This document shows positions 48,816 to 58,880 of a stretch of DNA of 64,000 nt, piece after piece. The stretch covers positions 384,226 through 448,225 of the forward strand of contig NZ_FOQY01000004.1 in the NCBI RefSeq assembly GCF_900113865.1, written 5' to 3'. The DNA comes from Streptosporangium canum. GTDB lineage: Bacteria; Actinomycetota; Actinomycetes; Streptosporangiales; Streptosporangiaceae. Within the stretch, counting starts at the first letter, position 1, and every line of letters begins with the position of its first letter. The notes beneath the pieces are model-generated. The model had not been told where the DNA came from and searched no databases. It saw only the letters and a list, made by a program, of their open reading frames with translations. The position numbers and the translations under genes were made by a program.

Positions 48816-50015
48816 GTGAGCGGTGATCTCCTCGATCTCATCCTGATCGCCCTGATGGTGGCCTTCGCGGTGTCGGGATACCGCCAAGGGTTCATCATCG
48901 GGGCCCTGAGCTTTGTCGGATTCGTCGGTGGCGGGCTGCTGGGCATCTTCATCGCCCCGCCGATCGCCGGCGCTTTCGTCGACGGCGAGACCGAGCGCGC
49001 GCTGCTCGCCATCGTCATCGTCTTCCTGACCGCGACGATCGGACAGTTCGCGTCCTCGACCATCGGCGCCGTGGTCCGCAGCCACGTCACCTGGGAGCCC
49101 GCCAAGGTGGTCGACGCGGTCGGCGGCACCTTCGCCAGCGCGTTCTCGGTGTTGATCATCGCCTGGCTGATCGGCTCGCTGATCTCCTCCTCCCAGTTCA
49201 CCCTGCTGAGCGAGCAGGTCAACAAGTCACTGCTGATCGGCACCGTCGACCAGGCGATGCCGAAGGCGGCCAAGGACTTCCAGAAGCCCTTCAAGGACTT
49301 CATCGACACCTCCGGCTTCCCCAAGGTGTTCGACGCCATAGGGGGCGGCCAGCTCGTCGAGGTCGAGCCGCCCGACAAGAGCGTGCCCAAGGGGGCGCAG
49401 CTCTCGCGGGCCCGCCGGGGCATCGTCAAGGTCCAGGGCGTCGCCTCCAGCTGCCGCAGGCACATCGAGGGCACCGGCTTCGTCTACTCCCAGAACAAGG
49501 TCATGACGAACGCCCACGTGGTCGCGGGTGTCGACCAGGACCTGCAGGTCACCGACTACCTCAACAAGGCCCACGCGGCCAAGGTCGTGCTCTACAACCC
49601 CGACAGGGACATCGCGATCCTCCACGTCCCCGGTCTGAACATGCCGATCCTGCGCTTCGACGGCACCGCCAAGAAGGGGGACGACGCCATCGTCGCCGGC
49701 TTCCCGCACGGCGAGGGCTTCACCATGAACCCGGCCCGCATCCGGGTCCAGCAGAAGGCCAAGGGCCTCAACATCTACGAGCGCAAGTCCGTCGTCCGCG
49801 ACGTCTACGCCATCCGCGGCCTGGTCCGGCAGGGCAACTCCGGCGGGCCGCTGCTCACCACCGACGGCCGGGTCTACGGGGTCGTCTTCGCGGCCGCGCT
49901 CGACCAGCAGGAGACCGGCTACGTCCTGACGGCGGCCGAGGTGTCGCCGGACGCAGAAGACGGCTCCAAGCTGTTCAACCGGGTCGACACCCAGGAGTGC
50001 GACCAGAACGGCTAG
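48816..50015 (+). CDS. MarP-like membrane-anchored serine protease (CvpA + trypsin)
   Basis: GTG at 48816; 399 residues. N-terminal CvpA-like four-helix region (LILIALMVAFAVSGYRQGFI, FVGFVGGGLLGIFIAPPIAG, LLAIVIVFLTATIGQFA, FSVLIIAWLIGSLIS), a linker, then a chymotrypsin-fold protease with His in MTNAHVVAG, Asp in PDRDIAIL and Ser in RQGNSGGPLL. Conserved Cys near SSCRRH and at the C-terminus (QECDQ) may form the disulfide seen in mycobacterial MarP. Periplasm-facing protease of acid/oxidative stress in that family; substrate here unknown. The start has only AAAGGGG next to the codon. Confidence 0.92.
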   Translation: MSGDLLDLILIALMVAFAVSGYRQGFIIGALSFVGFVGGGLLGIFIAPPIAGAFVDGETERALLAIVIVFLTATIGQFASSTIGAVVRSHVTWEPAKVVDAVGGTFASAFSVLIIAWLIGSLISSSQFTLLSEQVNKSLLIGTVDQAMPKAAKDFQKPFKDFIDTSGFPKVFDAIGGGQLVEVEPPDKSVPKGAQLSRARRGIVKVQGVASSCRRHIEGTGFVYSQNKVMTNAHVVAGVDQDLQVTDYLNKAHAAKVVLYNPDRDIAILHVPGLNMPILRFDGTAKKGDDAIVAGFPHGEGFTMNPARIRVQQKAKGLNIYERKSVVRDVYAIRGLVRQGNSGGPLLTTDGRVYGVVFAAALDQQETGYVLTAAEVSPDAEDGSKLFNRVDTQECDQNG

Positions 50016-50506
50016 AGCAGGTCCCTGATCGCGGTGATGGCCGCCCCGGGATCGGGATCGCCCGCGCCGCCCAGCTCCCGGGCGGTCAGGGCGATCTCCT
50101 CGTACGGCGGGCCGTACCGGCTGATCCTGCCGGCGCCCCGGGCGAACAGCGCCGCGGCCCCGCGCCGGTTGCCCCGCTGCAGGTGGGTGAGGCCGACGCA
50201 GATCTGCGCCAGCCCCTGCCAGAGCTCCCGCTCCGCCTCCGGAGCGGTCTTCCACCGGCCTTCCAGCACCTCATGGGCGTGGAACGGCCGGCTCTCGCCG
50301 AGTAGCCGGCGCGCCTCGGCGAGGGCCTCCTCCGCACTCGGCGCGTAGTCGTCCGGGACGCGCTCCACGCCCTCCGCCCCGTGGGGCAGCGGCCGTCCGA
50401 ACGCGTCCCGAGGCCGCCGGTTGCGGGGCCTTCCGTCCGGGTCGCGGTCTCTTGTGGTCATGAGCTGTGGATCCCTCCCGTCCGGATCCCGGTCCTCCGT
50501 GGTCAT
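50012..50506 (-). CDS. DUF309 protein
   Basis: DUF309 signature FHAHEVLEGRWKTAPEAERE, then LWQGLAQICVGLTHLQRGNR and ALFARGAGRISRYG. Three starts are available (50550, 50506, 50461) because the 5' end is a 45-bp repeat: residues 1-15 (MTTEDRDPDG...) are almost repeated at 16-29 (MTTRDRDPDG...). The copy at 50550 overlaps the upstream stop (ATGA) but is out of frame with the rest because that repeat is 44 bp. Putative metal-dependent fold, function unknown. Overlaps the end of the MarP gene by four bases in convergent orientation. Confidence 0.85.
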   Translation of the reverse strand: MTTEDRDPDGRDPQLMTTRDRDPDGRPRNRRPRDAFGRPLPHGAEGVERVPDDYAPSAEEALAEARRLLGESRPFHAHEVLEGRWKTAPEAERELWQGLAQICVGLTHLQRGNRRGAAALFARGAGRISRYGPPYEEIALTARELGGAGDPDPGAAITAIRDLL

Positions 50507-50550
50507 GGGTTGTGGGGCCTTCCGTCCGGACCGCGGTCCCTCGCGGTCAT
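50417..50550. repeat. 44/45-bp tandem repeat over the DUF309 start region
   Basis: Three imperfect copies, each beginning ATGACC on the minus strand (at 50550, 50506 and 50461) followed by a GACCG-rich core and GGACGGAAGG or GGACGGGAGG. Spacing is 44 then 45 bases. The array spans the intergenic junction and the N-terminus of the DUF309 gene. Confidence 0.85.
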
Positions 50551-51470
50551 CGGTCGGGCTCCGGGTCGGACAGCCAGCCGATGAGCTCGGCGTCGAACTC
50601 CTCCGGGCGCTCCTCGTGCGGGAAATGACCCGCGCCCTCGATCAGCCGCCACCGGTAGGGGGCGGCCACATAGCGGCCGGAGCCCTGGGCGGTGCGGGGC
50701 AGGACGTGCCTGTCGAGCGCGCCGTGCAACTGCAGCGTGGGCGCGGCGATCTCGCTCCGCATCCGCCTGGCGTAGCGCAGCCCGTCGGGACGGAGCTGGG
50801 AGCGGGCGAACCAGCGGTGATACTCCACCGCGCAGTGGGAGACGGTGGGGATGCGGAAGACGTCACGATAGGTCTTCGCCACCTCCTCCTCCGGCCAGCT
50901 CGGCCCGGACCACTGATCCAGCAGCCGTCCCACCATCGCGCCCTCGTTGGCGGTCAGGCGGCGTTCGGGCAGGAACGGCAACTGGAACCCCAGGGCGTAG
51001 GAACTCGCCCTGAGCTGGCCCAACGGGTCGCCGAACAGTGCGGAGCGGAGCCTGAGCGGATGTGGGGCCGCGACCGGGACCAGCCGCAGGACCGCCTTGG
51101 GATCCAGCACGGACATCGTCCAGGCCAGCAGCCCGCCCCAGTCGTGGCCGACGACGATCGCACCGGTCTCGCCCAGCGCCCGGATCAGCCCGGCCGCGTC
51201 GCCGGCCAGGGTGGGCAGGTCGTAGCCGCGCGGCGGCTTGTCGCTGGCGCCGTAGCCCCGCAGGTCGACGGCGACGGCGCGGTAGCCCGCCGCGGGCAGC
51301 GAGACGAGCTGGTTGCGCCAGCTCCACCAGAACTGCGGGAACCCGTGCAGCAGCAGCACAAGAGGGCCCTTCCCCGCTTCCACGATGTGGAAGCGGGTGC
51401 CGCCGGCGTGCACGGAGCGGTGGGTCCACGGCCCCTCGATCCTGACCAGGGACTCGTCGGGCCGGCTCAC
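50547..51470 (-). CDS. Epoxide hydrolase-type alpha/beta hydrolase
   Basis: GTG at 51470 overlaps the stop of the upstream holin-like gene (GTGA). 307 residues: LLLHGFPQFWWSWRNQL with the HGxP oxyanion motif, nucleophile Asp in VVGHDWGGLLAW, cap region, and GAGHFPHEERPEEF with the His. These are the alpha/beta epoxide hydrolase (or haloalkane dehalogenase-like) signatures. Cytoplasmic. Translationally linked to a holin-family membrane protein; joint role unknown. Confidence 0.9.
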   Translation of the reverse strand: MSRPDESLVRIEGPWTHRSVHAGGTRFHIVEAGKGPLVLLLHGFPQFWWSWRNQLVSLPAAGYRAVAVDLRGYGASDKPPRGYDLPTLAGDAAGLIRALGETGAIVVGHDWGGLLAWTMSVLDPKAVLRLVPVAAPHPLRLRSALFGDPLGQLRASSYALGFQLPFLPERRLTANEGAMVGRLLDQWSGPSWPEEEVAKTYRDVFRIPTVSHCAVEYHRWFARSQLRPDGLRYARRMRSEIAAPTLQLHGALDRHVLPRTAQGSGRYVAAPYRWRLIEGAGHFPHEERPEEFDAELIGWLSDPEPDR

Positions 51471-51940
51471 TGGCCCGGACTCACCGGTTCGCGATGCGAG
51501 CCGACCTGGCCCGCGCCGGGCGGTGCGGGCGGCGTGGCGAGACTGAGCTCGCTCTCGCCGCTCTTGATGGTCCTGAGCGAGCGCAGGGTCCGCTTCATCC
51601 CGGTCAGGCCCTTGAGCCGCCGGATGCCGAGGAAGACCAGCAGGCCGGCCACGATCAGGTAGAACACGGTGACGATCGTGAAGGCCAGCCACGTCCACAC
51701 GCCCAGCCCGACCAGGGCGTAGGCGATGGCGAACGAGGCCAGGATCAGGCACAGGTGGGCCATGAACGCGGCGGCGCCGAAAAGCCCGGCGGCCACGCCG
51801 GCCCGTTTGGCGTCGAACTTCAGCTCGGACTTGGCCAGTTCGATCTCTGCGCGCACCAGGGTGGAGATCTGGTCGCTGGCCGCGGCGACCAGTGCGCCCA
51901 GCGACTCCTCCTGCGGTTCCGTCGTTGGATTCAGTGTCAT
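51467..51940 (-). CDS. Phage-holin-like family 3.6 membrane protein
   Basis: 157 residues: N-terminal soluble helix LGALVAAASDQISTLVRAEI and AKSELKFDAKRAG, then two hydrophobic hairpin helices (GLFGAAAFMAHLCLILASFA, WLAFTIVTVFYLIVAGLLVF) and a Gly/Pro-rich tail. This is Phage_holin_3_6 (DUF1469), which is chromosomal and not a lysis protein in actinobacteria. GGAG precedes the ATG. First gene of a coupled set with the epoxide hydrolase and DUF309 genes. Confidence 0.85.
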   Translation of the reverse strand: MTLNPTTEPQEESLGALVAAASDQISTLVRAEIELAKSELKFDAKRAGVAAGLFGAAAFMAHLCLILASFAIAYALVGLGVWTWLAFTIVTVFYLIVAGLLVFLGIRRLKGLTGMKRTLRSLRTIKSGESELSLATPPAPPGAGQVGSHREPVSPGQ

Positions 51941-51966
51941 GAGCGATCTCCTATCAAGCGCCGGTA

Positions 51967-53193
51967 TCAGACATCATCCTGCGCGCTGAGGTGGTTGCGC
52001 ACGCGCACCCGGAGCAGGACCGCCGCGACGACCGAGGCCGTGAGGCTCGCCACCAGCACCCCGGTGGTCACCGCGTCCGCCCGTCCGGGATCGTCGCCAT
52101 AGGCCAGATCGCCGATGAGCAGGGACACGGTGAACCCGATCCCGGCCAGAATCGAGACGGCGGCCATGTCCCGCCAGTGCAGCTCATCCGACAGTTTCGC
52201 CAAGCCGAGCCGTACGGCCAGCCACGCCCCGCCGAAGACGCCCAGGAACTTACCGACGACCAGACCGGCGATCACTCCGAGCACCACCCGGTCGGCGACC
52301 ATCGCGCCGAGGCTCTCCGCGCTGAGCACAACCCCTGCGGACACGAACGCGAACACGGGCACCGCGAAGCCCGCCGAGAAGGGGCGGATGTAGTGGTCGG
52401 CCAGTTCGGCGGGGGAGTTCTCCTCGCCTGGGCCGCTGTGCACGCGGGTCATCAGGCCCAGGGCTACCCCGGCGACGGTCGCGTGAACACCGCTGATCTC
52501 CACGAGATACCAGGCCAGGAGGGCGAGTGGCAGGTAGAGCCAGAGGCCGCGGACCCGCCTGGCCTGCAGCAGGCCGTACAGGGCGATGACCGCCACCCCG
52601 GCCAGCAGCGCCAGGAGGTTCAGGTTCCGGGTGAAGAAGACGGCGATGACGGTGATCGCGCCGAGGTCGTCCACCACGGCGCTGGTCAGCAGGAACGCCC
52701 GCAGCGAGGCGGGCAGCGCGCTGGCCGTCACGGCCAGTACGGCGAGGGCGAAGGCGATGTCGGTGGCCGTGGGGATGGCCCAGCCGCGGCCCGCCTCCGG
52801 CGCGCCCCAGCTCACCACGAGATAGATCAGGGCGGGAACGACCATGCCGGCGATCGAGGCGACGATGGGCAGCGCGGCCTTACGGAGCTGGGCGAGCTCA
52901 CCGTGGACGAACTCCTCCTTGACCTCGATCCCGGCGATGAAGAAGAAGACCGTGAGCAGGCCGTTCTGGACCCATTTGTAGAGCTCCATGTCGAGGTGGA
53001 GGAAGTCCGGGCCGAACGTCGCGTTGCGGAGCGCCTCGTAGGAGTCGGTGGAGACGTTGGCCCAGACCAGGGCGGCGACCGTGGCCAGCAGCATGACGAC
53101 GCCGCCGACGGTCTCGGCGCGGAGCGCCTCGGCGAGCTGGCGGGCGTATCGCAGGGACGGGCGGAACGGCCAGATTTCGACGGCGCGGCGCAT
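51967..53193 (-). CDS. nhaA: Na+/H+ antiporter NhaA
   Basis: ATG at 53193 with GGAGG upstream; 408 residues with about 11-12 helices. Ion-site motif PTATDIAFALAVLA and SAVVDDLGAITVIAV carry the paired Asp of NhaA; also FFFIAGIEVKEEFVHGEL and ILAGIGFTVSLLIG. Electrogenic sodium export for pH and salt homeostasis. It lies 26 bases upstream of the holin-like gene, so the four minus-strand genes probably form one transcript. The alternative start at 53256 is unlikely. Confidence 0.93.
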   Translation of the reverse strand: MRRAVEIWPFRPSLRYARQLAEALRAETVGGVVMLLATVAALVWANVSTDSYEALRNATFGPDFLHLDMELYKWVQNGLLTVFFFIAGIEVKEEFVHGELAQLRKAALPIVASIAGMVVPALIYLVVSWGAPEAGRGWAIPTATDIAFALAVLAVTASALPASLRAFLLTSAVVDDLGAITVIAVFFTRNLNLLALLAGVAVIALYGLLQARRVRGLWLYLPLALLAWYLVEISGVHATVAGVALGLMTRVHSGPGEENSPAELADHYIRPFSAGFAVPVFAFVSAGVVLSAESLGAMVADRVVLGVIAGLVVGKFLGVFGGAWLAVRLGLAKLSDELHWRDMAAVSILAGIGFTVSLLIGDLAYGDDPGRADAVTTGVLVASLTASVVAAVLLRVRVRNHLSAQDDV

Positions 53194-53379
53194 GGGACCT
53201 CCGGGAATGCAGAGAGGGACGGTCCCCTCACTGGCCGACCAGACTTCCCGGCACACCTGATCGCCAGCCTATCGAAGTAACGCACAAGGGACTTCGGCCG
53301 GGCCCGCCCGGCCCAGAGGATCGCCCGGCTCGGAGGCCCGCTCAGCTCAGAGAAACGCCCGGCCCGGAAGCCCGCTCAG

Positions 53380-53453
53380 AGGCCCGCCCGGCTCAGGGCC
53401 CGCACGGGAGGACCCGCACGGGAGGGTCCGCACGGGAAAGGGGTCCGCACGGG
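53380..53453. repeat. Degenerate short direct repeats upstream of nhaA
   Basis: The 220-bp gap between nhaA and acs is a patchwork of CCCGCACGGGAGG, GTCCGCACGGGAAAGG and CCCGGCTC units repeated two to four times. No gene is visible. Confidence 0.6.
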
Positions 53454-53454
53454 A

Positions 53455-53490
53455 AAGGCGCGGGCCCCCGTCGCCGGGGATCCGCGCCTT
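53455..53490 (-). terminator. Terminator of the acetyl-CoA synthetase gene
   Basis: AAGGCGCGG (53455-53463) pairs with CCGCGCCTT (53482-53490), with an inner CCCCG-TCGC-CGGGG helix, directly downstream of the minus-strand acs stop at 53513. Confidence 0.7.
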
Positions 53491-53512
53491 CCGGCCGGTG
53501 CCTACCCGCCGC

Positions 53513-55498
<1,986 letters not shown>

Positions 55499-55815
55499 TA
55501 TGCACTCCTTATGTACTTGCTAGACGACTGGTCGTGTCCCACTTCACCAGGCCAGAGGTCCTGCCACAAGAGGTCTAGACAGGTCTGTACCAATCGGTGA
55601 TAGGGGGTCATAGTGGCTCACAATCGTCTTAACACCCGTTAACAACTGCAGCGAAACCGTTGTGTTTTCGACACCATAGGAATGTAGGGGGCGCTATTTC
55701 GTGCCCTTTAGTACGGCGGTGCGCCAGACGGCGGTATGCGTTCGCCGAGCGGTCCGGCCCCCCGTTTCAGTGGTGCGTTCGGGGCCTTGTTGACCGGCCG
55801 GTAAGGTCGGGGAGC

Positions 55816-56589
55816 GTGAGCGACCCATTGGCTGTCATCGCCGAACTGCCCGGAGTGCCCGAGGCGGTCACCGACGCGCGCAAGGCCGTGGACCGGCTCT
55901 ACGGGCACCGCGTGTTGCGGCGCAAGAGCCCGGAGGTGTCGGCCAGATCGGCCCTGCGCGGTGCTCGCGCGTCCGCCGCCCTGGACGGCGTGGACGTCCC
56001 GCTTGAGGCCATCCCGGAGGTCACCGACCCCGTCGTCCAAGGCGCGCTGCGCGTCTCGGCCGAGTTGGGGCGGCTCGGCCCGACCTGGCGCGCGGCCCCC
56101 CGCCAGGTGCTGGCCAGGTTGCACACCCTTGCCGCCGCCGGCCTCACCGAGCGTCTCGGGCGCCCTCGGGGCGCCGCCGAGGCGCCCGACCTCCTCGGCC
56201 TGGGCGCCGCGCCGGAGCCGGAGGAGACCGTCGCCCGCGTGGACGGGCTGGTCGGCCTGGTCACAGGGACCTCCAAGGCGCCGGCGCTGGTGCTCGCCGC
56301 CATCGTGCACGCGGAGCTGGCGGTGCTGCGGCCGTTCGGGTCGGCGGACGGGGTGGTCGCGCGTGCGGCGGAGCGGCTGACGCTGGTGGAGTTCGGCCTG
56401 GACCCGAAGTCGCTGGCGGCCGTCGAGCTGGGTCACCTCGAACTCGGAGCCGCCTATCCCGAGAGTCTGAAGGCATACCTGAGCGGAACCCCCGACGGGG
56501 TCGCGGTGTGGGTGAGGCACTGTGCCTCAGCGGTCACGCTCGGGGTCCGGGAAGCCACGGCGATCTGCGAGGCCATGCAGCGCGGTTGA
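55816..56589 (+). CDS. Degenerate Fic-like domain protein
   Basis: 257 residues from GTG 55816 (GGGGAGC upstream). The layout follows Fic/DOC proteins: SARSALRGARASAALDGVDV in the place of the N-terminal inhibitory/antitoxin-like helix (usual SSxIEG), and AAIVHAELAVLRPFGSADGV plus VARAAERLTLVEFGLDPKSL where the Fic loop HPFxDGNGRxxR should be. The catalytic His and the GNGR are missing, so AMP transfer is unlikely. Neighbour of acs in several actinomycetes. May be a regulatory or scaffold derivative. Confidence 0.65.
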   Translation: MSDPLAVIAELPGVPEAVTDARKAVDRLYGHRVLRRKSPEVSARSALRGARASAALDGVDVPLEAIPEVTDPVVQGALRVSAELGRLGPTWRAAPRQVLARLHTLAAAGLTERLGRPRGAAEAPDLLGLGAAPEPEETVARVDGLVGLVTGTSKAPALVLAAIVHAELAVLRPFGSADGVVARAAERLTLVEFGLDPKSLAAVELGHLELGAAYPESLKAYLSGTPDGVAVWVRHCASAVTLGVREATAICEAMQRG

Positions 56590-56605
56590 TCGCGAGCGTC
56601 CCTCC

Positions 56606-56835
56606 GCGGTACGGAGGGGCACACGGCGTATGGAGGGGCACACGCCGTATGGAGGGGCACACGGCGTACGGAGGGGCACACGCCGTATGGAGGGGCGCAA
56701 CGCCGTATGGAGGCGCATGCATCTCGTATGGAGGGACGTGCACGCCGCGGGGAGAGGGACAGTCGCGCGGAGAGGTGCCGGTCAGGCGGAAGGACGCGCA
56801 CGCCGTATGGAGAGGCGCGCGGCCTTGCGGAGAGA
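56606..56835. repeat. 19-bp minisatellite
   Basis: Five tight copies with period 19-20 (56606, 56625, 56644, 56663, 56682) of a unit like GCCGTATGGAGGGGCACAC, alternating GGCGTA and GCCGTA variants, followed by increasingly degraded copies to about 56835. It starts 17 bases after the Fic-like gene's stop. Small ORFs through it on both strands are products of the repeat. Confidence 0.9.
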
Positions 56836-56869
56836 CGCACTCCAGGCGGCCCCCTGATGCCGCACAGCA

Positions 56870-56897
56870 AACGGCGCCCCTGGTATGGGGCGCCGTT
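56870..56897 (+). terminator. Hairpin terminator after the minisatellite
   Basis: AACGGCGCCCC (56870-56880) with GGGGCGCCGTT (56887-56897), 6-base loop. It would end transcripts of the Fic-like gene. From here to 57815 no gene is supported; 57160-57300 is AT-rich, and the rest is CT-rich repeat. Confidence 0.75.
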
Positions 56898-57493
56898 GCC
56901 GCACTTCCAGCCGGGTTACCAAGCGTGCACCAAATAATCCTCGGGACGGGACAAGCCCGGCCCGACGGTGCCTCCCGCGGCTCGGCGGCACGTGGGTGCC
57001 CGGCGGCCGTGCCCGGACAACTGGTCCGTGCAACCTTTCTATGCCGGATCCTGGCTGATGGGAACCCCTGAAACCAAGACCTTTACAGATCGGGGGACAT
57101 TCGTGGACGAATCTCCACATATGCCGCACCGCATCCTTGAGGTGACAATCGGGTCATCCGAGCTGTGATTCTGGTCACTCTGCGTGATCGGAAGTGGGTC
57201 GTTCGGTCGTATTTGATTGAACGTTGCGTCGCGACTCAACCGTTACCTTGAAAAAACTAGCGAAAATTAGAGATTACTCCTCGACGAAACTCAAGTTGAT
57301 CGGGCAGCATGAGGTGGTATCTCCCCATGCTGGAGTGACTGCGCACGAGCTGGCTCTGCAATCTTCTTGCCGTGCTCTGGTGAAGTGCTGAAAGCTTTCT
57401 TCTGAAACGGGACCGGCTCTACCCCCCCAGAGCCGGACCGGTTGGCGACCCCCGCTCTCCCCCCCGGCGGGGGTCGCCACTTTTTCCCTCCCT

Positions 57494-57670
57494 CCCGATC
57501 CGGCCCGGCCCTGTTTGGTCCGTCCTGCCTGATCCGGCCTGATCTCGCCCGGCCCTGCTTGGTCTCGCCCTGCTTGGCTCCTCTTGGTCCGGCCTTCCCG
57601 ATCCGGCCCGGCCCTGTTTGGTCCGTCCTGCCTGATCCGGTCCGATCTCGCCCGGCCCTGCTTGGTCTCG
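57494..57670. repeat. 74-bp near-perfect direct duplication, CT-rich
   Basis: 57494-57567 recurs at 57597-57670 with two mismatches. The unit is itself built from CCCGGCCCTGYTTGGTC and TGATCCGG blocks. It lies between an AT-rich region and the ssd start. Two DnaA-box-like sites follow (57704-57712 TTGTCCACA, 57734-57742 CTGTCCACA). Confidence 0.9.
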
Positions 57671-57815
57671 GTGCTGCTGGTTGCCGGTGCTTCCGCCCAG
57701 TGGTTGTCCACAGGTGATGTCAGCCCACCCCGGCTGTCCACAGAGCGGCGTTCGGTGAGTTCGCCGAGGCGGGTTCTCTCGGAAAGTGGGTCCTCCGCAC
57801 TTCAGGGAGGCACCC

Positions 57816-58880
57816 TTGGACCGCCCTCTGGTCATCACCGAGGATCACGATCTGCTTGACGACCTGCTCCGTGTCGCCGCGGCGGCCGGAGCCGAGCTTG
57901 ACGTCGCGCACGTGCCCGCACATGCCCGGCCGCACTGGACCCGTGCACCGCTGGTCGTCGTCGGCAGCGACATGGCCGATGCCCTGGCCGCCACCGGACC
58001 GCCGCCCCGGCACCGTGTCATCCTCGTCACCCGCACTCCCGACGATCCTGACACCTGGCGACAGTGCGTCGCAGTCGGTGCCCAGGCCGTGCTGGAACTG
58101 CCCTCGGCCGAGCGGCAACTGGTCGACGAGTTCGCCGATGTCATGGAGCCGGAGGCCAGGGCGGGGCTCGTTGTCTGCGTCGCCGGTGGTCGCGGGGGAG
58201 CCGGAGCCAGCGTCCTTGCCACTTCGCTGGCGCTGAGCGCCTCCCGGCGGCACCTCCGCACCCTCCTCGTCGACGCCGACCCGCTCGGTGGCGGCCTGGA
58301 TCTGCTTCTCGGTCAGGAGGAGGCCGACGGAGCGCGCTGGTCCGACCTGGTCGCCCGTGAGGGCAGGGTGAGCTTCACCGCGCTTCAGGCCGCTCTGCCC
58401 ACCTTCGCCGAGCTGACCCTGCTCTCCTTCCACCGCGGCGAGGTCGAGCCCATCCCCGCCGAGGCGATGCGCTCGGTTCTCGAAGCGGGCCGGCGAGGCT
58501 TCGACCTGGTGGTCGTCGACCTGCCCCGCCATCCCGACCAGGCCGCCGTGGAGGCGCTCAGCAGGGCCTCCACCACCTTGCTGGTCGTCACCGCCGATGT
58601 GCGCGGGGTGCTCGCGGCGGCCCAGGTGCTCGCCGGGCTGCGCAAGCACACCGGAGAGGTGCGCGCCGTCGTGCGCGGTGGCGTCCTGGACGACGAGGTG
58701 GTCACGGCCTCCCTCCGTGTGCCGTACGCCGGCAGCCTCCCCGACCAACCCCGCCTCGCCGTCGCCCTCAACCGCGGTGACGTCCCCCCACTTGGCCGCC
58801 GGACCGCCCTCGGCCGGTTCTGCGCCTCGTTCCTGCACTCCCTGCTCGGGGCGGAGACACGAACCGGGGCGGAGACATGA
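57816..58880 (+). CDS. ssd: Septum-site-determining protein Ssd / CpaE-like ATPase
   Basis: TTG at 57816 with AGGGAGG upstream; 354 residues. N-terminal receiver-like region without phosphorylation motif (RPLVITEDHDLLDDLLRVAA), then a MinD/ParA-type ATPase: VCVAGGRGGAGASVLATSLA (deviant Walker A with GGAGAS), LLVDADPLGGGLDLLLG, DLVVVDLPRHPD. This is the actinobacterial CpaE homologue found before tadA. It likely positions or controls the Tad secretion machine; the mycobacterial homologue (Ssd) affects septation. Its stop overlaps tadA (ATGA). Confidence 0.9.
   Translation: MDRPLVITEDHDLLDDLLRVAAAAGAELDVAHVPAHARPHWTRAPLVVVGSDMADALAATGPPPRHRVILVTRTPDDPDTWRQCVAVGAQAVLELPSAERQLVDEFADVMEPEARAGLVVCVAGGRGGAGASVLATSLALSASRRHLRTLLVDADPLGGGLDLLLGQEEADGARWSDLVAREGRVSFTALQAALPTFAELTLLSFHRGEVEPIPAEAMRSVLEAGRRGFDLVVVDLPRHPDQAAVEALSRASTTLLVVTADVRGVLAAAQVLAGLRKHTGEVRAVVRGGVLDDEVVTASLRVPYAGSLPDQPRLAVALNRGDVPPLGRRTALGRFCASFLHSLLGAETRTGAET

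Noticed and set aside
51991..53280. 429-codon plus-strand frame opposite nhaA
   Set aside because: Antisense reading of a clear NhaA antiporter.
56606..56701. Possible CRISPR array
   Set aside because: Head-to-tail units without unique spacers and no cas genes; a minisatellite.
56508..57071. Small ORFs on both strands across the 19-bp minisatellite
   Set aside because: Translations are period-19 reading artefacts (GTRRMEGHTAYGG type).
57274..57741. 155-codon minus-strand ORF through the CT-rich duplication
   Set aside because: Encodes repeated GRDQAGPGEIRPDQAGRTKQ-type text that follows the DNA repeat; no start context or homology.
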